A stretch of DNA of 64,000 nucleotides from Lates calcarifer (GCF_001640805.2 NC_066851.1:23485493-23549492), one strand, 5' to 3'. Counted from the first letter of the stretch, positions 48,767 through 61,485 are shown. Notes: generated by a model from the sequence alone, not told the origin. Made by a program: numbers and translations.

Positions 48767-48785
48767 GGGGAGGGGAGGGGAGGGG
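48767..48785 (+). other. Perfect G-quadruplex motif (GGGGA repeated, four G4 runs)
   Basis: Four runs of exactly four G with single-A loops, the tightest four-tetrad quadruplex motif in the window. Confidence 0.75.
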
Positions 48786-49739
48786 AGAGGCAGAGAGGAG
48801 GGGGAGGGGACAAGAGAGAGGAGGTAGGGAGGCAGGAAGAATAAAGTAAGGTGGGGTTAGGTGAGGAGAGGAGGAATCGGGGTAAAAGAAAGAGGGAGAG
48901 AAGATGGCGGACAGGTGAGAGTCAGACTGTCGAAGGAGGAGAGAGGAGGAGAAAACAAACTCCAACATCCCAAATTTTCAACCGTGTCTCCGTCAGATTA
49001 CCTTTATATTCTCCAGGTTTATTTTGTATATACATTTTTAAGAGAAATATAATTGTTTCCTGCAGTATTTTAAAGTGAGTTAGGTTTAGGCAGCAGAGTC
49101 TGTCTGGTTTCAGCGTTAAACTAAGTCCGTGATCTTCCCTGAATCTTAACCAAGTGCAGTGAGAACCATAAAAACAGATGTGTTAGTTTGTTAAACGTTT
49201 CCTAATTATGTTTGTTAAAAACATTCTTTTTCTTCATTAGCTGTTATGAATCCGTAGGCTAGTTTATAAATGTCACTTTTAGAGTCTAAGTTGAAATTTC
49301 AAAGACAGAATTTATTATTTCTATTTGTAAAATGTTTATATTTGTTCACCACTGATTAATTTCATTGTAAATTCATCTGTCAAATACTTTTTTTCCAACA
49401 TGATCATTTACAGTCACATGAAACCAAGAAAAGCAGCAGATTAGAGAAGCTGGAATGAGAGAAAACTGACGATGTTTATCAATGAACTGACGAATTTCAT
49501 TTTATTGTTCAGCAGCCGAGTCTCCAATAGTAGAGACTTGGAGCATGAACGCACCACAAAGATGAGACAACATCAGGTCACAATGTTTTGTATTTGCTGT
49601 AGAGAATATGGTTTTACTTTGTCATTAAAATAAGTGCATTTTGAAAGGAAGAAGGAAAGGAGAGGAGGATAGAGGGAGGAAAAGGACGGGTAGGAGAAAG
49701 AAAAGGAATAGAGGAGCGGAGGTGATAGGGATCCGGCCG

Positions 49740-49930
49740 GTCGACTCTGAGCGTGGAGACTGAAGCATCCTGAACACGCAGAGCGGCTCCTCTCCCCCTC
49801 TGAGTGATTTAAATATTGACCTCAGGTTATTACGAGTTTTTTAAATCAAATTACAGAGTGTTGGACTCCTGCCTGATACCTGATAGAGCCAATCAGACGG
49901 CTCGTCCCGCTCGCGGAGCTCCACCACACA
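49740..49930. promoter_or_regulatory. Candidate conserved noncoding block 10
   Basis: Repeat-free sequence with CpGs and ccaatcagacggctcgtccc, gtgatttaaatattgacctc and ttttttaaatcaaattacag. It stands out from the flanking purine-rich and AT-rich DNA. Confidence 0.3.
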
Positions 49931-51594
49931 GCACTTTACATAAATTAAGATTAAAGTTGGGAAGTTTGTGGAGTTAGTTTAACCACGCAGTGACACTCTA
50001 TCAAGATAGTTTGTGTTGAAAAAAATCTCAGTGTTGGTGTTAATCCCTGGTTTAAGATCCGCAAAGCTGCATTTTCAGGTCATTTGAAAGTGATAAAACT
50101 CAGTGTGTGGAGCTGCAGGGCTTTTTATGTTACAGACAGTGACACACTGTAACAGCAGCAATAAGTTTCACACCAACAACACTGTAGGCTACTTATTTAA
50201 AATAAATCAAAAGATGAAAGTTTGCAGGATTAGGAATTCATTTATGCAGAAAGTATCAAGATGTTTAACATAGTAAACTGTGATATTCAACTGTCTCCAT
50301 AAGTGGCCGCATATGTTATAAAAATAAGTCAATCTATAGCCATTCTTTTAAATTTGTTTATTTTTGCTTTTTAGATTTTTAAGTTTTAAATATTAGATGT
50401 CTGACTCTGAGATAAATAAACAAAATAAAGTGAAATACTCATGTTAAATATATATATCTATATATATATATACGTTGCTTTAAATCAATCAGAATTCAAG
50501 GAAAATCCATAAAATACAGCGTTAAATTTTATCGCCTCAAGGCAGCTTACTTATAGATATTGAAGTCCATATTTTGCTCAAATAAATGTAGAGTAGAGCA
50601 GGTGGACAGTGATGATTGTGTTTTTGTGGGAACGGGCGTTTGAATTACTGTGTCTGTTATCGCAACAGGAACAGTCTCAGAACTTTTTGATTGCACCTCA
50701 TAATAACGTTGTTCTTCACTTTGACCCAGCTAAATTTACATACATTTAAAAACAGCTGTATATTCAGTACATTGTCATTGATAAATGTGTTCATAAAGAG
50801 CTGAAGTCATTAAACTAAAATCAGTTATTTATTTGTGTTGTTGTAAAATAGTATTTTTTTATTCTTGTATTTTAAGTGTTGTGTCTTAGTTGGGTTAAAT
50901 TGGCAGCGTAGGACTAATATTTAAAACACACAGCTGCAGTCAACATTTCATTAATAGTTTGTCAAAGAGAAGTCGAATGTTCTGATTTTAAATATCAACC
51001 TGAGAGTTTTAGAATGTTTTGACCATACGATCGAGCTTCATGCGATCGAGCTTCATGTGACTGAGCTTGTGGTTTGTTCTGGTTTAAGTCCAGTCAGAGT
51101 TGAGGAAACTAGCTGTTATTCCACTGATGCTGTGTCTGCTCCAGCTTTGTGTTTCCTCTTAAAGTAGATCAGGTGCACATTTATTTCCAACATGTTTTGT
51201 GTAAATGACACATCAGTTTCCCCATTAAGCTCTTTAAAAGTTTGACTTTCTGCTGATGTTGTGCTCGCACTGAAACACTCATGGAGCCAATTGACTACAA
51301 ATAATATTATAATTGGTGTTTTAGCCAAACAAAGTCAAACACACTGAGGTTCTTAAAACTGTTTTTTGACCTTTTTGCATCAGAGGCTGCGTGATATTGA
51401 AAGTTAATGTTGTTAATTATCACCAATAATCGGCTGTGGCTCATGGAAATGACTGAAATCAGCCTAAATGAATGCTCCTCCAAACACACACGGTCAGTGA
51501 ATCCATCTTTTTTTTTTCCTCCAAAAGTTGGTGAGACACAAAGTGAAAACTGTCTCACACGCCCTGCTCTCCTCCCTCCCACCTGCAACATCTA

Positions 51595-51900
51595 TAACAG
51601 CTAAATGAAATATGCAAATAATCGCCGCCGATCCCAATAAGAAATAATTAACGCTGTCTGCTCTCCGTGGCAGCAGGTATTAGCATGCCAAAGCACTCCA
51701 AAATGTAATTTATAAAGTGAGTTTAAAAAAACCACTGAGCTCTTTCTGTGTCTTTGCCAACGGCAATCTGACGTTTCTAATGCACTCTGAGAGAGGGAAT
51801 AAATTGATAGTGGTGGCGACGGGCTTTTTCTGTTTTAATTTTCCATTCCTGATATTTTTCAAATATTTAATTACGTGGATGGTAAAAGTGAATATGTAAA
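51595..51900. promoter_or_regulatory. Candidate conserved noncoding block 11 with octamer site
   Basis: It starts with tgaaatatgcaaataatcgc, holding a POU octamer ATGCAAAT, followed by agaaataattaacgctgtct, ggtattagcatgccaaag and aatatttaattacgtggatg. No simple repeats in 300 bases except a short A run. Confidence 0.4.
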
Positions 51901-52976
51901 GTGGGTGTTTTTCTTTTCTTTTTTTTTTTTTGAAGCCACAGATGGTTTGTGTCATATTACCTTGTTAAACATGGATATGGCAGTGGTGATTATTAGAAGA
52001 AGTATTTGAGTTTGATGAAAGTTGTGGGGAAGTGGCGGCGACAGCGGCGGCAGAACAGTCGGTTAACGAGCAGACGCCTGGAGAGCAGAGAAATGAGACA
52101 GACTGGTTGGGGGGGGGGTTCTCCTCCAGCTTCCTTTTAGTGGTGAAATGCAGAGGTGACACTTGTATTTTTGTGTGTGTACGTGTGTGTTTTTTTGCTG
52201 TGGATATTTGTAAAGTTTCACCACTGCCAAAAAAGTTTTCGAAGTTTTCCAGTTTAGGAAATGGCCAGTTGAACAAGCAGAAGGTAGTCTGATGTGGAGA
52301 GAGCAGGTGTGGAGGTCAGGTGGGTAAATGAGTGACAGTGAGTGAATTGTAATGAAAACCCGAACCCTCTGATATCTGCACATTTCTACCAACATCACAT
52401 AGCCTGGTTTATGCTTCTGCATTGAATCAACACCATAGGTAAGGCCACATACCCCACACATAAACATCCTGTAAATGTAACTAGACGTTGTGCTGATGCA
52501 GACAGCTGCTACTGTGACTGGTCTGCTTGCTCAGCTCTGACGTCTTGTTTCTGTGTTGCAGTCATTACAGTAATCAGACACATAAGAAGTATAAACCCTC
52601 CATCTCACAAAATAAAGCGCAGTAAGATGTACTTATTTCTCGTACACTACCTGTAGAAACTAACCATGACGACTGGTATTGCTTTGCTGAGACAGTGAAA
52701 ATGGCTCCTAATCTTACTGGAAAACCAGTCTAATAGATTTAACAGGACTGAAACATGATGCTAAAGAGCTGACGTGTGTACAGTCATCCTCACAACGTTC
52801 AGAACATTTCAGTTTTATGACATTGTCTGACAGAGAGAGACGGTGAGGATTTTATTTCAAAATAAGAGCACGATTGCAGCTGATTGAAAGGGTGTTCTGA
52901 AACAGCGGACACTATTTATTTTTCATTAAGGAAAGACTGGTGAAGGAATTCTGCTCTTACGGAAACCAGGCACATG

Positions 52977-52979
<3 letters not shown>

Positions 52980-53009
<30 letters not shown>

Positions 53010-53147
53010 CTATTATATACACCCAGACTGCCATGGACATATGGACTGACACATGAATACAAATGAATGTATCTATGCAAGGACACAAAGAATAAACACT
53101 GAAAACACAAACACTCATGAGCAGACGGACTCTCTTTTTCACTCTCT

Positions 53148-53192
<45 letters not shown>

Positions 53193-53322
53193 TGTCCTCC
53201 TGGTGACTTAATTACATCCCCCCTCCCCCCTCTACTCTCAAAGCCACACAATCAAAACCACATTTTGATATCATTTCACTCATTTGTATTCATACATCAA
53301 GGCACACACACTTACTGCACTA

Positions 53323-53379
<57 letters not shown>

Positions 53380-53652
53380 TGCAAACACCCTCTCTCTCTC
53401 AGTTTCTGATCAAAGATTCTCCATCTTGTTCTTAAATAAAAGGCAACAAGGACCACTGTAGGCTGTAATTACTACCAGAGTCTGATGCTGACTTTGTGTG
53501 TGTCTGTGTGAGTGTGTGTGTGAGTGTGTGTGTGTGTGTGTGTGCATGCACATATTTGTCTTTCTGTCAGTTTGTGAATAAGTAGTGTGTGTGTTTTTTC
53601 TTATTCTACTTGTCTGGTTGTTTCTTGTGATGATTCTTTTGTCTGAAGAAAT

Positions 53653-53693
<41 letters not shown>
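52980..53693. repeat. Microsatellite cluster: three (CA)n and one (GT)n
   Basis: CA at 52980-53008, 53152-53189 and 53326-53374; GT at 53655-53693, with shorter GT runs at 53493-53544. Confidence 0.9.
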
Positions 53694-53695
<2 letters not shown>

Positions 53696-55506
53696 CGAGC
53701 ATATGCATGTGTTTTACACCATCTGACGCTGTTTTAGAAAGTGTTTATCCATATTATTCCTGTTAGTCATGACTGACTCCTTCCCCAGTCAGATCCCTCT
53801 GTTCATGTTTACTGAAGAGGGGATGAGAGTGAAAGAAAAGAGGAAAGAAGGAGGAAAAGTAATAATGGATGGATGGACAGAAGGAAGGAGAAGAGAGAAG
53901 TGAGGGAAGCAGGAGGGGGCGAGATGAAATGGATTGTTGTCTGGAAGAAGGGATGAAAAATGGAAAGCAGGATGAATAGACAGAAGAGAGGACAAACGGA
54001 GATATGTATCAAGATGACAGGGACAAATGAAGGAAGACAGAAAAGAGAAGAGGATAAGAGGATAGACTGGGGAAGGAAAGATGAAAAGGAAGAGGGATGG
54101 AGTGACTGAAATACAGAGATGACGGGAGGAAAACAGAAAAACAGAAGCATTGGGAAAGTAGGTAAGCACTGAAAGAGGGATCAAGGAGAGGATGGAGGGA
54201 TGATGGAGAGATGGAGATGAACATTCAAAAAACGTTCTGAGGAAAATCAGCAGAACAAGAGATACAGGGAAGTTCAGAGAGAGGAGGATAAGGATGGAGG
54301 GATGAGATGGAGAAGAAGTATGAAGCAAAGACGGAGAACATGGAAGAGAAAAGATGGAGAAAGGTCTTAAATGATGAAAACAACATGAGCAAGAAGGAGT
54401 GAGAAGACATGGATAGAATAAAGTTTAATAGTGGAAAAGAACAGAGGGATGAAGATGTCGAATGAAGTGAAAGATAAAACAAGATATAAGAACAAAAGAT
54501 GAGGGGAAGGCAGAAGGATTTGATAGAAGAGTGATAAAAGCAAGGTTGAGGAGTAGAAAAAGGGGGAGAGCAGGATGTATGAGGGGATGGAGGGATGTGG
54601 GGATGGATAGATGGATGTGATGGAGGTGTGGAGGCTGTTTTTGTCTCTCTACCTGTGAGGCACAGTAAATCAGAGGCAGATAAGGTAATTCTGTGAGCCG
54701 TACATCATCAGGCTGCAGACAGTTTTATGGCCAGCAGATTGGCTGTAAGGGCTGCTGATTACAATGAGAGAGAGGGGGGGAGAGAGGGGAGAAGGGTGAG
54801 GGGTGGGGTGGGGGCATCCAGGGAGGTGTTTGGGAATGAAGCCCTGTATCTATTAAAATTTGACAGATATGTGAGGCCGATACTGTGATATGAAATCCTG
54901 GATATCAGATTCTGGATGTTTAGTTTTTATTTTTCTGAAAAGAAAAAAAGTGTTTTTATTACTCCATCTGTTTTATCCTAAATAATGAAATTTAAAAAAA
55001 TCCAATGATGGAGTAAATATTCAGGTACAAAAGTAGCAAAACCACAAATTAGAAAACACAATGAAAAGTCCTGATGAAGTTCTTACCTTCCGAATTTTAT
55101 CATTTACAGAAGCAAGAAGCTGTCATCTCAAAAAGAATTAAAAATGTAGTCATGGATCTAAGGATCTAATCTGAAGTTATTCACACTGTGTATGTACTAC
55201 ACTATTACACTCTGGGGTTGTGATAGAAACTCCTGGCTGATGTTTATTTCCACCTCCTGCTTAAAGCTAGAGTGGTTTTATCAGCTCTTTAGCATTGAAA
55301 ATGAGCAACTGTTCAGTATTTGTAATTTCAAATTTGGCTTTAGCTACAGTGGGAGTGAGGTGAGTTCTGATGGATTCATCCAATGTTTTATGCATCATTG
55401 GAAATGAGTCTTCTGAAGAGTAAGTTCAGGCTGTTGTCTGACAGTTCAGCTGCAGATGCTAACAAAGTAGCTTAGTCATACGTAAACACTGACACATTAT
55501 CTGTAG

Positions 55507-55560
55507 TTATAGCTCTGTGTTTGGTCTCTACCACCTCCTGATGCTGCAGCCTCTCCAACA
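55507..55560 (+). repeat. Partial copy D of the dispersed repeat family seen at 14206
   Basis: tagctctgtgtttggtctct then accacctcctg matches the first 35 bases of copies A and B. The rest is lost or diverged. Confidence 0.4.
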
Positions 55561-55629
55561 CACTCAGACTCTCTCCACCAGACCACTCTGAATATTTTAC
55601 AACTTTCCACACTCCAGGAAGATCCACAC

Positions 55630-55900
55630 CGGACTAGAAATTACAAATGCCGCTGGTGGTTAATTACAATTTCATGACCTTCTGCAGTAAGACGAGTGCA
55701 GCTGGTGATGTGGGGGTCGAGAAAGACGCAAAATGGCCGCTGAGAGACGGCCGCCGGAGCGGCGGCAGAGCAGTGTTACTGTATGTGGAGCCAAAGCAGA
55801 GGGTGTTTATTTAGTATTTATTCTGCACTTCATCATCTCCCCTCCACTAATCCACTGGCTGCTGTACGCACCACTGACCACGCCGTATCGCTAACCTCTG
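55630..55900. promoter_or_regulatory. Candidate conserved noncoding block 12 with YY1-like site
   Basis: It contains ggtggttaattacaatttca and gcaaaatggccgctgag, the latter close to the YY1 consensus AAnATGGCGGC, in CpG-richer repeat-free sequence. Confidence 0.3.
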
Positions 55901-56121
55901 CCTGGATCACAGAGAACCCAGACTGTGTGTGTGTAAGTGTGTAGAGTGTGTGTGTGTGTGTGTGAAAGAGAGAGGGGGGGAGCGAGAGAGAGAGAGAGAG
56001 AGAGGATGATGTCTATCCCTCCATCTGAAACCTTGTTAAATATTCATTGACAATTATTCCGCTTTGACCGAGGAGTTAGATGATGCTACTGCAGAGAGAG
56101 AGAGACTGAAAGAGAAAGTGA

Positions 56122-56153
<32 letters not shown>

Positions 56154-56849
56154 AAAGGAAAAAGAGAGTGAGAGTGTGAGTGAAGGAGCGAGAGATGAAG
56201 GCAAAGAATAATAGAAGATTGTCTTGGTAATATTATGATAAATCACTTGTATGTAAAAATCATTAAATGACCAGCAGACAAACCAAAAACACAGACTGAC
56301 AGAGAGACACCCACTCTCTCTCTCTCTCTCTCTCTTTTCACACACACACACACACACCAGGTCTGAGCATGATTAGGTAAGCGTATTAAATATTAAATAT
56401 CAAATAGTGCCCTTGGTCGACTCTGCTGCCATCTGACAGAGACACTCAGTCCATCCAGGTACAGCCATCACCCTCCGCTCTGTGCTCGGCTCGTCATATT
56501 CTCGCTTCTCAGAACCAGAATCAACTTTATCGACTGAGTATGTTGAATGACTTTGACTGTGGCTGTCAGTCCCTCAGTATGTGTATTTAAGCTGTCGGCG
56601 TTCTTCAGATGAAGTGTTTGTCAGAGTGTCTAACAGCATCTGAAGCTGCCTGTCTGACTATACAATCAGAGGGGGGGGGGCTGCCTCTGAAAATTTTTAT
56701 TAATTTGAAGTGCACGTGTCTGAAACAGTGCGTCGTTATCCTCGTTTATATGATTCTGTGGAGGCAGACGTCGTCCGCCTGTGCAGCAGCTAGAAACACT
56801 TTCTTGCCTTGGTCCAACAACTTCGAGGTTATGAATAAAAAAAAAAAGA

Positions 56850-56892
56850 TCATCAGACAGATCGATAATGAAAGTCATTAGTTGCAGCCTTG
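56850..56892. repeat. Relic of a fish 'attagttgcagcc' repeat
   Basis: cgataatgaaagtcattagt then tgcagcct resembles the end of an abundant teleost interspersed repeat. Too short to classify. Confidence 0.35.
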
Positions 56893-58259
56893 TACCAATT
56901 GGTGGTTGGTTTACCTGTCTCCTCACAGCAGATCAAAGCTGAAGTTTCAAACATCGCTGCAAGAACTTTCTGCCTCTTTGACAATTATGGAGTCAACAAG
57001 CAGAGAGTTGATCTTCTGATCTTTTTTTTGGAGACGTGATGTTTTCATTTTTACAGTATTGCCCAAATGTGTCTGGAGTTGTCCAATAAAATTCATCCCA
57101 CTCCTGAGGATGGTCTTTATCGGGACCACGAGGACACCGTCGTGTTACAGTGGTCGTCTCCGTGACGACCGCCCTCTCAGGCGTCGTTACAGCAGCTGCT
57201 AACTCCAGCCCAGCGATCTGACTGGTTGATCTGGATTTCCATCCCGACTAACGAGGCTGTAAAAAGATCAGACTCTGCTCCCAGCTGAGCAGCGAGGTGA
57301 CCGTCTCCCCTGCTAATTTACGGTTAAGATTTTTAAAAATTCCCCCCTGAGCTTGTGTGTGGTGTTGTTGCTGTGGTAACCATGATAATCCAGTGAAGAA
57401 GACCCTCGGGGGCGATGGTGGCCTGTTGTGGCAGATGTGAACAGCTGTAAAACACTTCTCTGTCAGAAAGACTGTGGCTCAGTGTTTTCTTTCTTTTTTG
57501 TCTTTCATTCTCTCCTACTTTTATTTTTCTTTTTTGATTGTTTGTTTCTTGTCTTTTCCATCTCTGCTTTGTTCTCCTCCCTCCCTCTTCTCTCTCTTTC
57601 AGTCAGCCCTTTTTCTGTACCTCACTCCTTCTCTCCATCCATGCACTGTCAAACAGGTGCAAACAATCTGCCAATCACATCATTTCACTCTGTTTCCAAA
57701 GCAAATGTTTCAGGGATTTTTCATTTTTCTTGAGTCTAGCTCAGCCATCTCCCTCAGTGGTTTTCATTCATTCATTCATTTGCTCTTTTTTGAAAGCTCC
57801 TGAAATCTGGTCAAAATAATTTGACTGCAACAAAAGTTTTAAAAACATTTTTAGATAATTACCAAGACATAATTCATAGTAGTAAAAGTTTTGCAGTGTC
57901 CTTCTCTCCATCCTCCTTCTCCTTTCTACCCTTCTACCTTTCCTCTCTCTCTCTACTTTCCTTCATCTTTACCTCCCTCTCCCCTGTTCTTCCTCTCTTT
58001 TTCCTCTTTGCCTCCCTCTCTGAATCAGTCAGTGGAGGTTGAGGATTGTAGCCGCTGTGTCACGCGTTTTGATTTATGTTCCATCTTTGATATTGAAAAT
58101 AACTGGAATGGTGTCCTTGAACAGAGCAGAAAGCCCGGGCAGGACGGGAGGCAGAAGAAGGGGAAGAGGAGGTGGAGGTGGAGGTGGGGACAGTAAAGAG
58201 AGCAAAAGGAGGTGAATTTCAAGAGAGAAGTAGAATAAATAAAGAGGAGGACCATGTAG

Positions 58260-58520
58260 TCATTCTCTCTTCATCACGTCACACATTACTTTCAGTTCCA
58301 GATGCTCGCAGTCAAATTACATCTAATAGCCGAGAATTACGCAGAATGGACCTTAATTACCTGTAATTTACCCCCCAAAATCTTAATTCCCCTCCGCCAC
58401 CCGCCACGTAAATAAATGCCACATCTAATTTGCTTGTTTTGGAGACCACACAGTCTACCGTGATGGATATGAGAAGCCTTTGAATCGGCTCAAGGTAATT
58501 TGATTTTGGAGGAGCCTGCT
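58260..58520. promoter_or_regulatory. Candidate conserved noncoding block 13
   Basis: It holds catctaatagccgagaatta, gaccttaattacctgtaat, gccacatctaatttgcttg and ctcaaggtaatttgattttg. Several TAATT cores in 260 bases without simple repeats. Confidence 0.4.
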
Positions 58521-59050
58521 GCATTTTTAATGGTCTGAACTCAGTCAGGCGTGAGGGAGTGTGTTTTATTTTTTTCCCTACCAATCAGAAGTGTCACCTT
58601 TAATACAACTGCAACACTTTAGCTTTTTTGTGTGGGTGTGTTTTCCAAGATTATATTTTTATAATGACCTGCAGTGGTTTAACTCCTCACCTGGCTGCAG
58701 TGATGTACTGTACGGTGAAAATATGAAATAAGAAGCACAAAACTTATATTTTTGTAATCTTTGTGGATAAAACTAAGTTACAAAGTGCTGTGCAAAAGAC
58801 AACAAATTTAAAATGAAAAGAAAAAAATGACAAATGAAAGAAAAACAGAAAAACTTAAAAGTAAACTATATGCATCAATTGGACCAGACTGAATAGGGAA
58901 AACAAATTCCAGTAAAACAAAAAAGATAAAAATAAAAAGACAACTCAGGTGAAATCAAATAAACAAACTCGAAATCCAAAGTAAAGTAAGAATAAACTCT
59001 TCCAGTAAAACTATGTATCAGGAGGTGATATGAAAGATAACAATTAGATG

Positions 59051-59420
59051 TGTTATATGTAAGGTTTTGCTATTGCTACATAGCCAACATTAGCATTAAC
59101 AGCTGTTTCAGTCTAGAAGAAATGTTGCCAGTTCAGCCTTAAACTTTATTCCTTTACTCACCAAGAGTTGTCACCACTGATGGAAAGCAACGCCAGTGTT
59201 TTGCTTCTGTTTCTTTCCTTCTGCTGAAGTTAGCATGCTAACCAGCTAGCCCCAGCCCATTCCGTCTAATAATACCACTTTGTGATAGTGAGTCACTGTA
59301 GCGTCCAGTCTGCCCTCAGCCCAGCATGAGTGTGTGAAGTAGCACCACGCTCTTGGTAAATAAACAGCTGTTAATGCTAACAGTGGCTATGCAGCGTTAG
59401 CAAAAACACACGTACAGCAC
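59051..59420. mobile_element. MITE-like element with long terminal inverted repeats
   Basis: The left arm (59051-59108) includes ggttttgctattgctacata and gcattaacagctgttt. The right arm (59362-59420) is its inverted copy, with aaacagctgttaatgctaac and ggctatgcagcgttagcaaa. By eye the arms agree at about 85% over 46 bases. The body of about 370 bases has no coding capacity, so it is non-autonomous. Superfamily and target duplication are not determined. Confidence 0.65.
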
Positions 59421-59900
59421 CTTTAAGTGTAAAACCTTGTCCATGAGCTTGTCTATGAGTGAGTGACGATCACAGTAGCCAATCACTGAGCAGCCCACCT
59501 GTTTTAAACCAGCAGAGACTCTGCAGCAGTGCAGGAGTATCACACTTTTGCTGTTTCAGTTTGTGTTCATGTGTTTTCATGTGAAGCAGCTCTTCCACCG
59601 TTTCTATTAAAACAGGAGCAAATATGAATCCATGCAGCTCATCTTTAGTTGTTACGCTTCCCCTTCTTTCTTCTACACACACTTAGGCCGAGACACGTAG
59701 ACACACACTCGTAGATCCAAACAAAAACACACATTCAATCATCAGTATCATCTGCCTGTCTCTCCTGCTGAGTGTGTGTGTGTGTGTATTATAGCAGAGA
59801 AAGGGTTTCTTGTGATGTTGTTTTTTAAATCATATTTGATTTCATGCATAATTAGCTCGGCCATCAGCAGCCGCCGGCCGCATGCTGGGTGTTTATACAC

Positions 59901-59929
59901 AGACACACACACACACACACACACACACA
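59901..59929. repeat. (CA)n microsatellite
   Basis: About 28 bases of CA repeat just after the CpG-rich phrase ccgccggccgcatgctgg. Confidence 0.9.
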
Positions 59930-60154
59930 ATGAGCACAGCCCAGGTCACACAGGATATGCTCAAACTGAACAGAGAATTCATAACATTTCTACCTTACTA
60001 GCTACTTGAAGGTACACTGCTTACCTCGCCTGTACGTGTGTGTGTGTGTGTGAAGCCTGCAGGCAGCTTCCAATTTGCCGATAGAGTGAGAGAGAGAGGG
60101 AGAGAGAGAGGAAGAAGAAGAGAGAGAGTCTTCTTTGCTTTGCTGGAGACTCAC

Positions 60155-60680
60155 TCGCAGTCGGATTAAAAACTTAATTATGTTTTAAAATGATATTTTA
60201 ATTAAATATGGAGGGAAGCAGAAATGGATTGGCACCAAAATAATTAATCAAACATCAAAAAAAAAAAAAGAAAAGAAAACGGAGCGGCGTCTTTCTGCTT
60301 CGGCCAGCAGAAAATAAAGTCAGCAGGCCTGTTAGCTCGGCTGAACATTCATTTAATTCTCCCTCTCACTGTTTTCTTTTTTTCCTCTCTGCCCCATGCA
60401 CAAGAACTGATTATTTCCATCCCCACAATGCATTTGTGATGATGATGATTTACAGATGTAATTAATTATCAAGTCACTAAGTCACTAATTAATGATCAGT
60501 GTGTGTTCTTTGTGATCTCCAATCTTCGAAGTCTGATATCAGAATAATTGGCCAACTACGTATTAACACTAGCAACCGAGCTGCTAAAAAATCCTCAGTG
60601 AAATATGCAACTGAAGTGATAATAAACATTTTACACTCCTGGCTCGTCTTTTTAAAGCTCCATTATTGATTTCTTTGACC
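60155..60680. promoter_or_regulatory. Candidate conserved noncoding block 14
   Basis: AT-rich, repeat-poor sequence with many TAAT/ATTA cores: aaaacttaattatgttttaa, gatattttaattaaatatgg, atgtaattaattatcaagtc and cactaattaatgatcagtg. The direct repeat aagtcactaagtcactaa lies within. It has the densest homeodomain-core content in the window. Confidence 0.4.
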
Positions 60681-60900
60681 ATATTATCATCTTATAAAGT
60701 TGATATGATGAAGGTGTTTGCAAACACATTCAGCAGAGCATCAGAATACTTCCCTGTGTCCTCCTGCATGAGCCCAGTATTCACACTGGTGGCTTTGGGG
60801 TCATTAGTTCCCTGGATGTATATGGCACATAATGGGAACGTGACAAAGGGTCCTACGTTCCCCAGCTCTATATTCACTTAGTATGACATGGGCTGTGGTG

Positions 60901-61045
60901 GGAATAGTGGGGAAATTTACTTTAGCTGCTAGGTGTTCCACAGTGTTCACCATCTAGTCTCTAGCAGTGGCTGTTCTGCTGAGCAGGTACTGGACAGTGG
61001 ATCTAATAAAAACAGCTGCTGAACCCGACTATAAATGTAGTGCAG
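60901..61045 (+). repeat. Copy C of the dispersed repeat family seen at 14206
   Basis: ggggaaatttactttagctg, gtgttcaccatctagtctct, gctgagcaggtactggacag and aaaaacagctgctgaac appear in the same order as in copies A and B. Just upstream, gggtcctacgttccccagct (60848) looks like part of another fish repeat. Confidence 0.55.
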
Positions 61046-61387
61046 AGCATCTAAACCCTTAGCAGCTAGCTTTAGCAGTAGCCGTGATGTCTATCATCAC
61101 TCAGTTCAAACTTTTTGGTTGCACATATTTTATTTCTGACTTTTTACACAGTCTGTTCCTTGTTGCATGCTAACAGTCAGAGGGCAGAATATTTACGTCA
61201 CCCAACATTTCTCTCTTTCTTTGTTCCTCATCACCTTCTCTCTCCTCTTTCCCTTTGCTTTGTCTCTGTTTCTGTCTGATTCTCTAACAGTTTGGGGGCT
61301 GATAGAGGGATAGATGGATGGAGCGATGGAGTCAGGGGAGAAAGAGAGGGAGGAGGGATGAATGGAGGAGAGGAGAGAGGGAGATGA

Positions 61388-61485
61388 TAGAGGCAATCAA
61401 TATTTCTAGCATTCTAATTAAAGCCTCTCAGTGGAATAAATCCATGTAATTATCAGTAAATGAAATACAAGGTCACTCTACCTGA
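61388..61485. promoter_or_regulatory. Candidate conserved noncoding block 15
   Basis: aggcaatcaatatttctagc, attctaattaaagcctctc and ccatgtaattatcagtaaat occur in under 100 bases between purine-rich repeats. Confidence 0.3.

Noticed and set aside
53789..54482. 179-codon open frame on the minus strand
   Set aside because: Reverse complement of an A/G-rich tract (ggatgaa/aagaag words); low-complexity translation.
57145..57175. CTCF-like core and short palindrome (ggtcgtctccgtgacgacc)
   Set aside because: The CTCF match has a mismatch at a key position, and the seven-base palindrome is common by chance.
60666..60881. 71-codon open frame on the plus strand, with a 61-codon open frame on the minus strand
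   Set aside because: Both strands are open by chance, there are no splice sites, and part of it (tacgttccccagctc) looks like a dispersed repeat.
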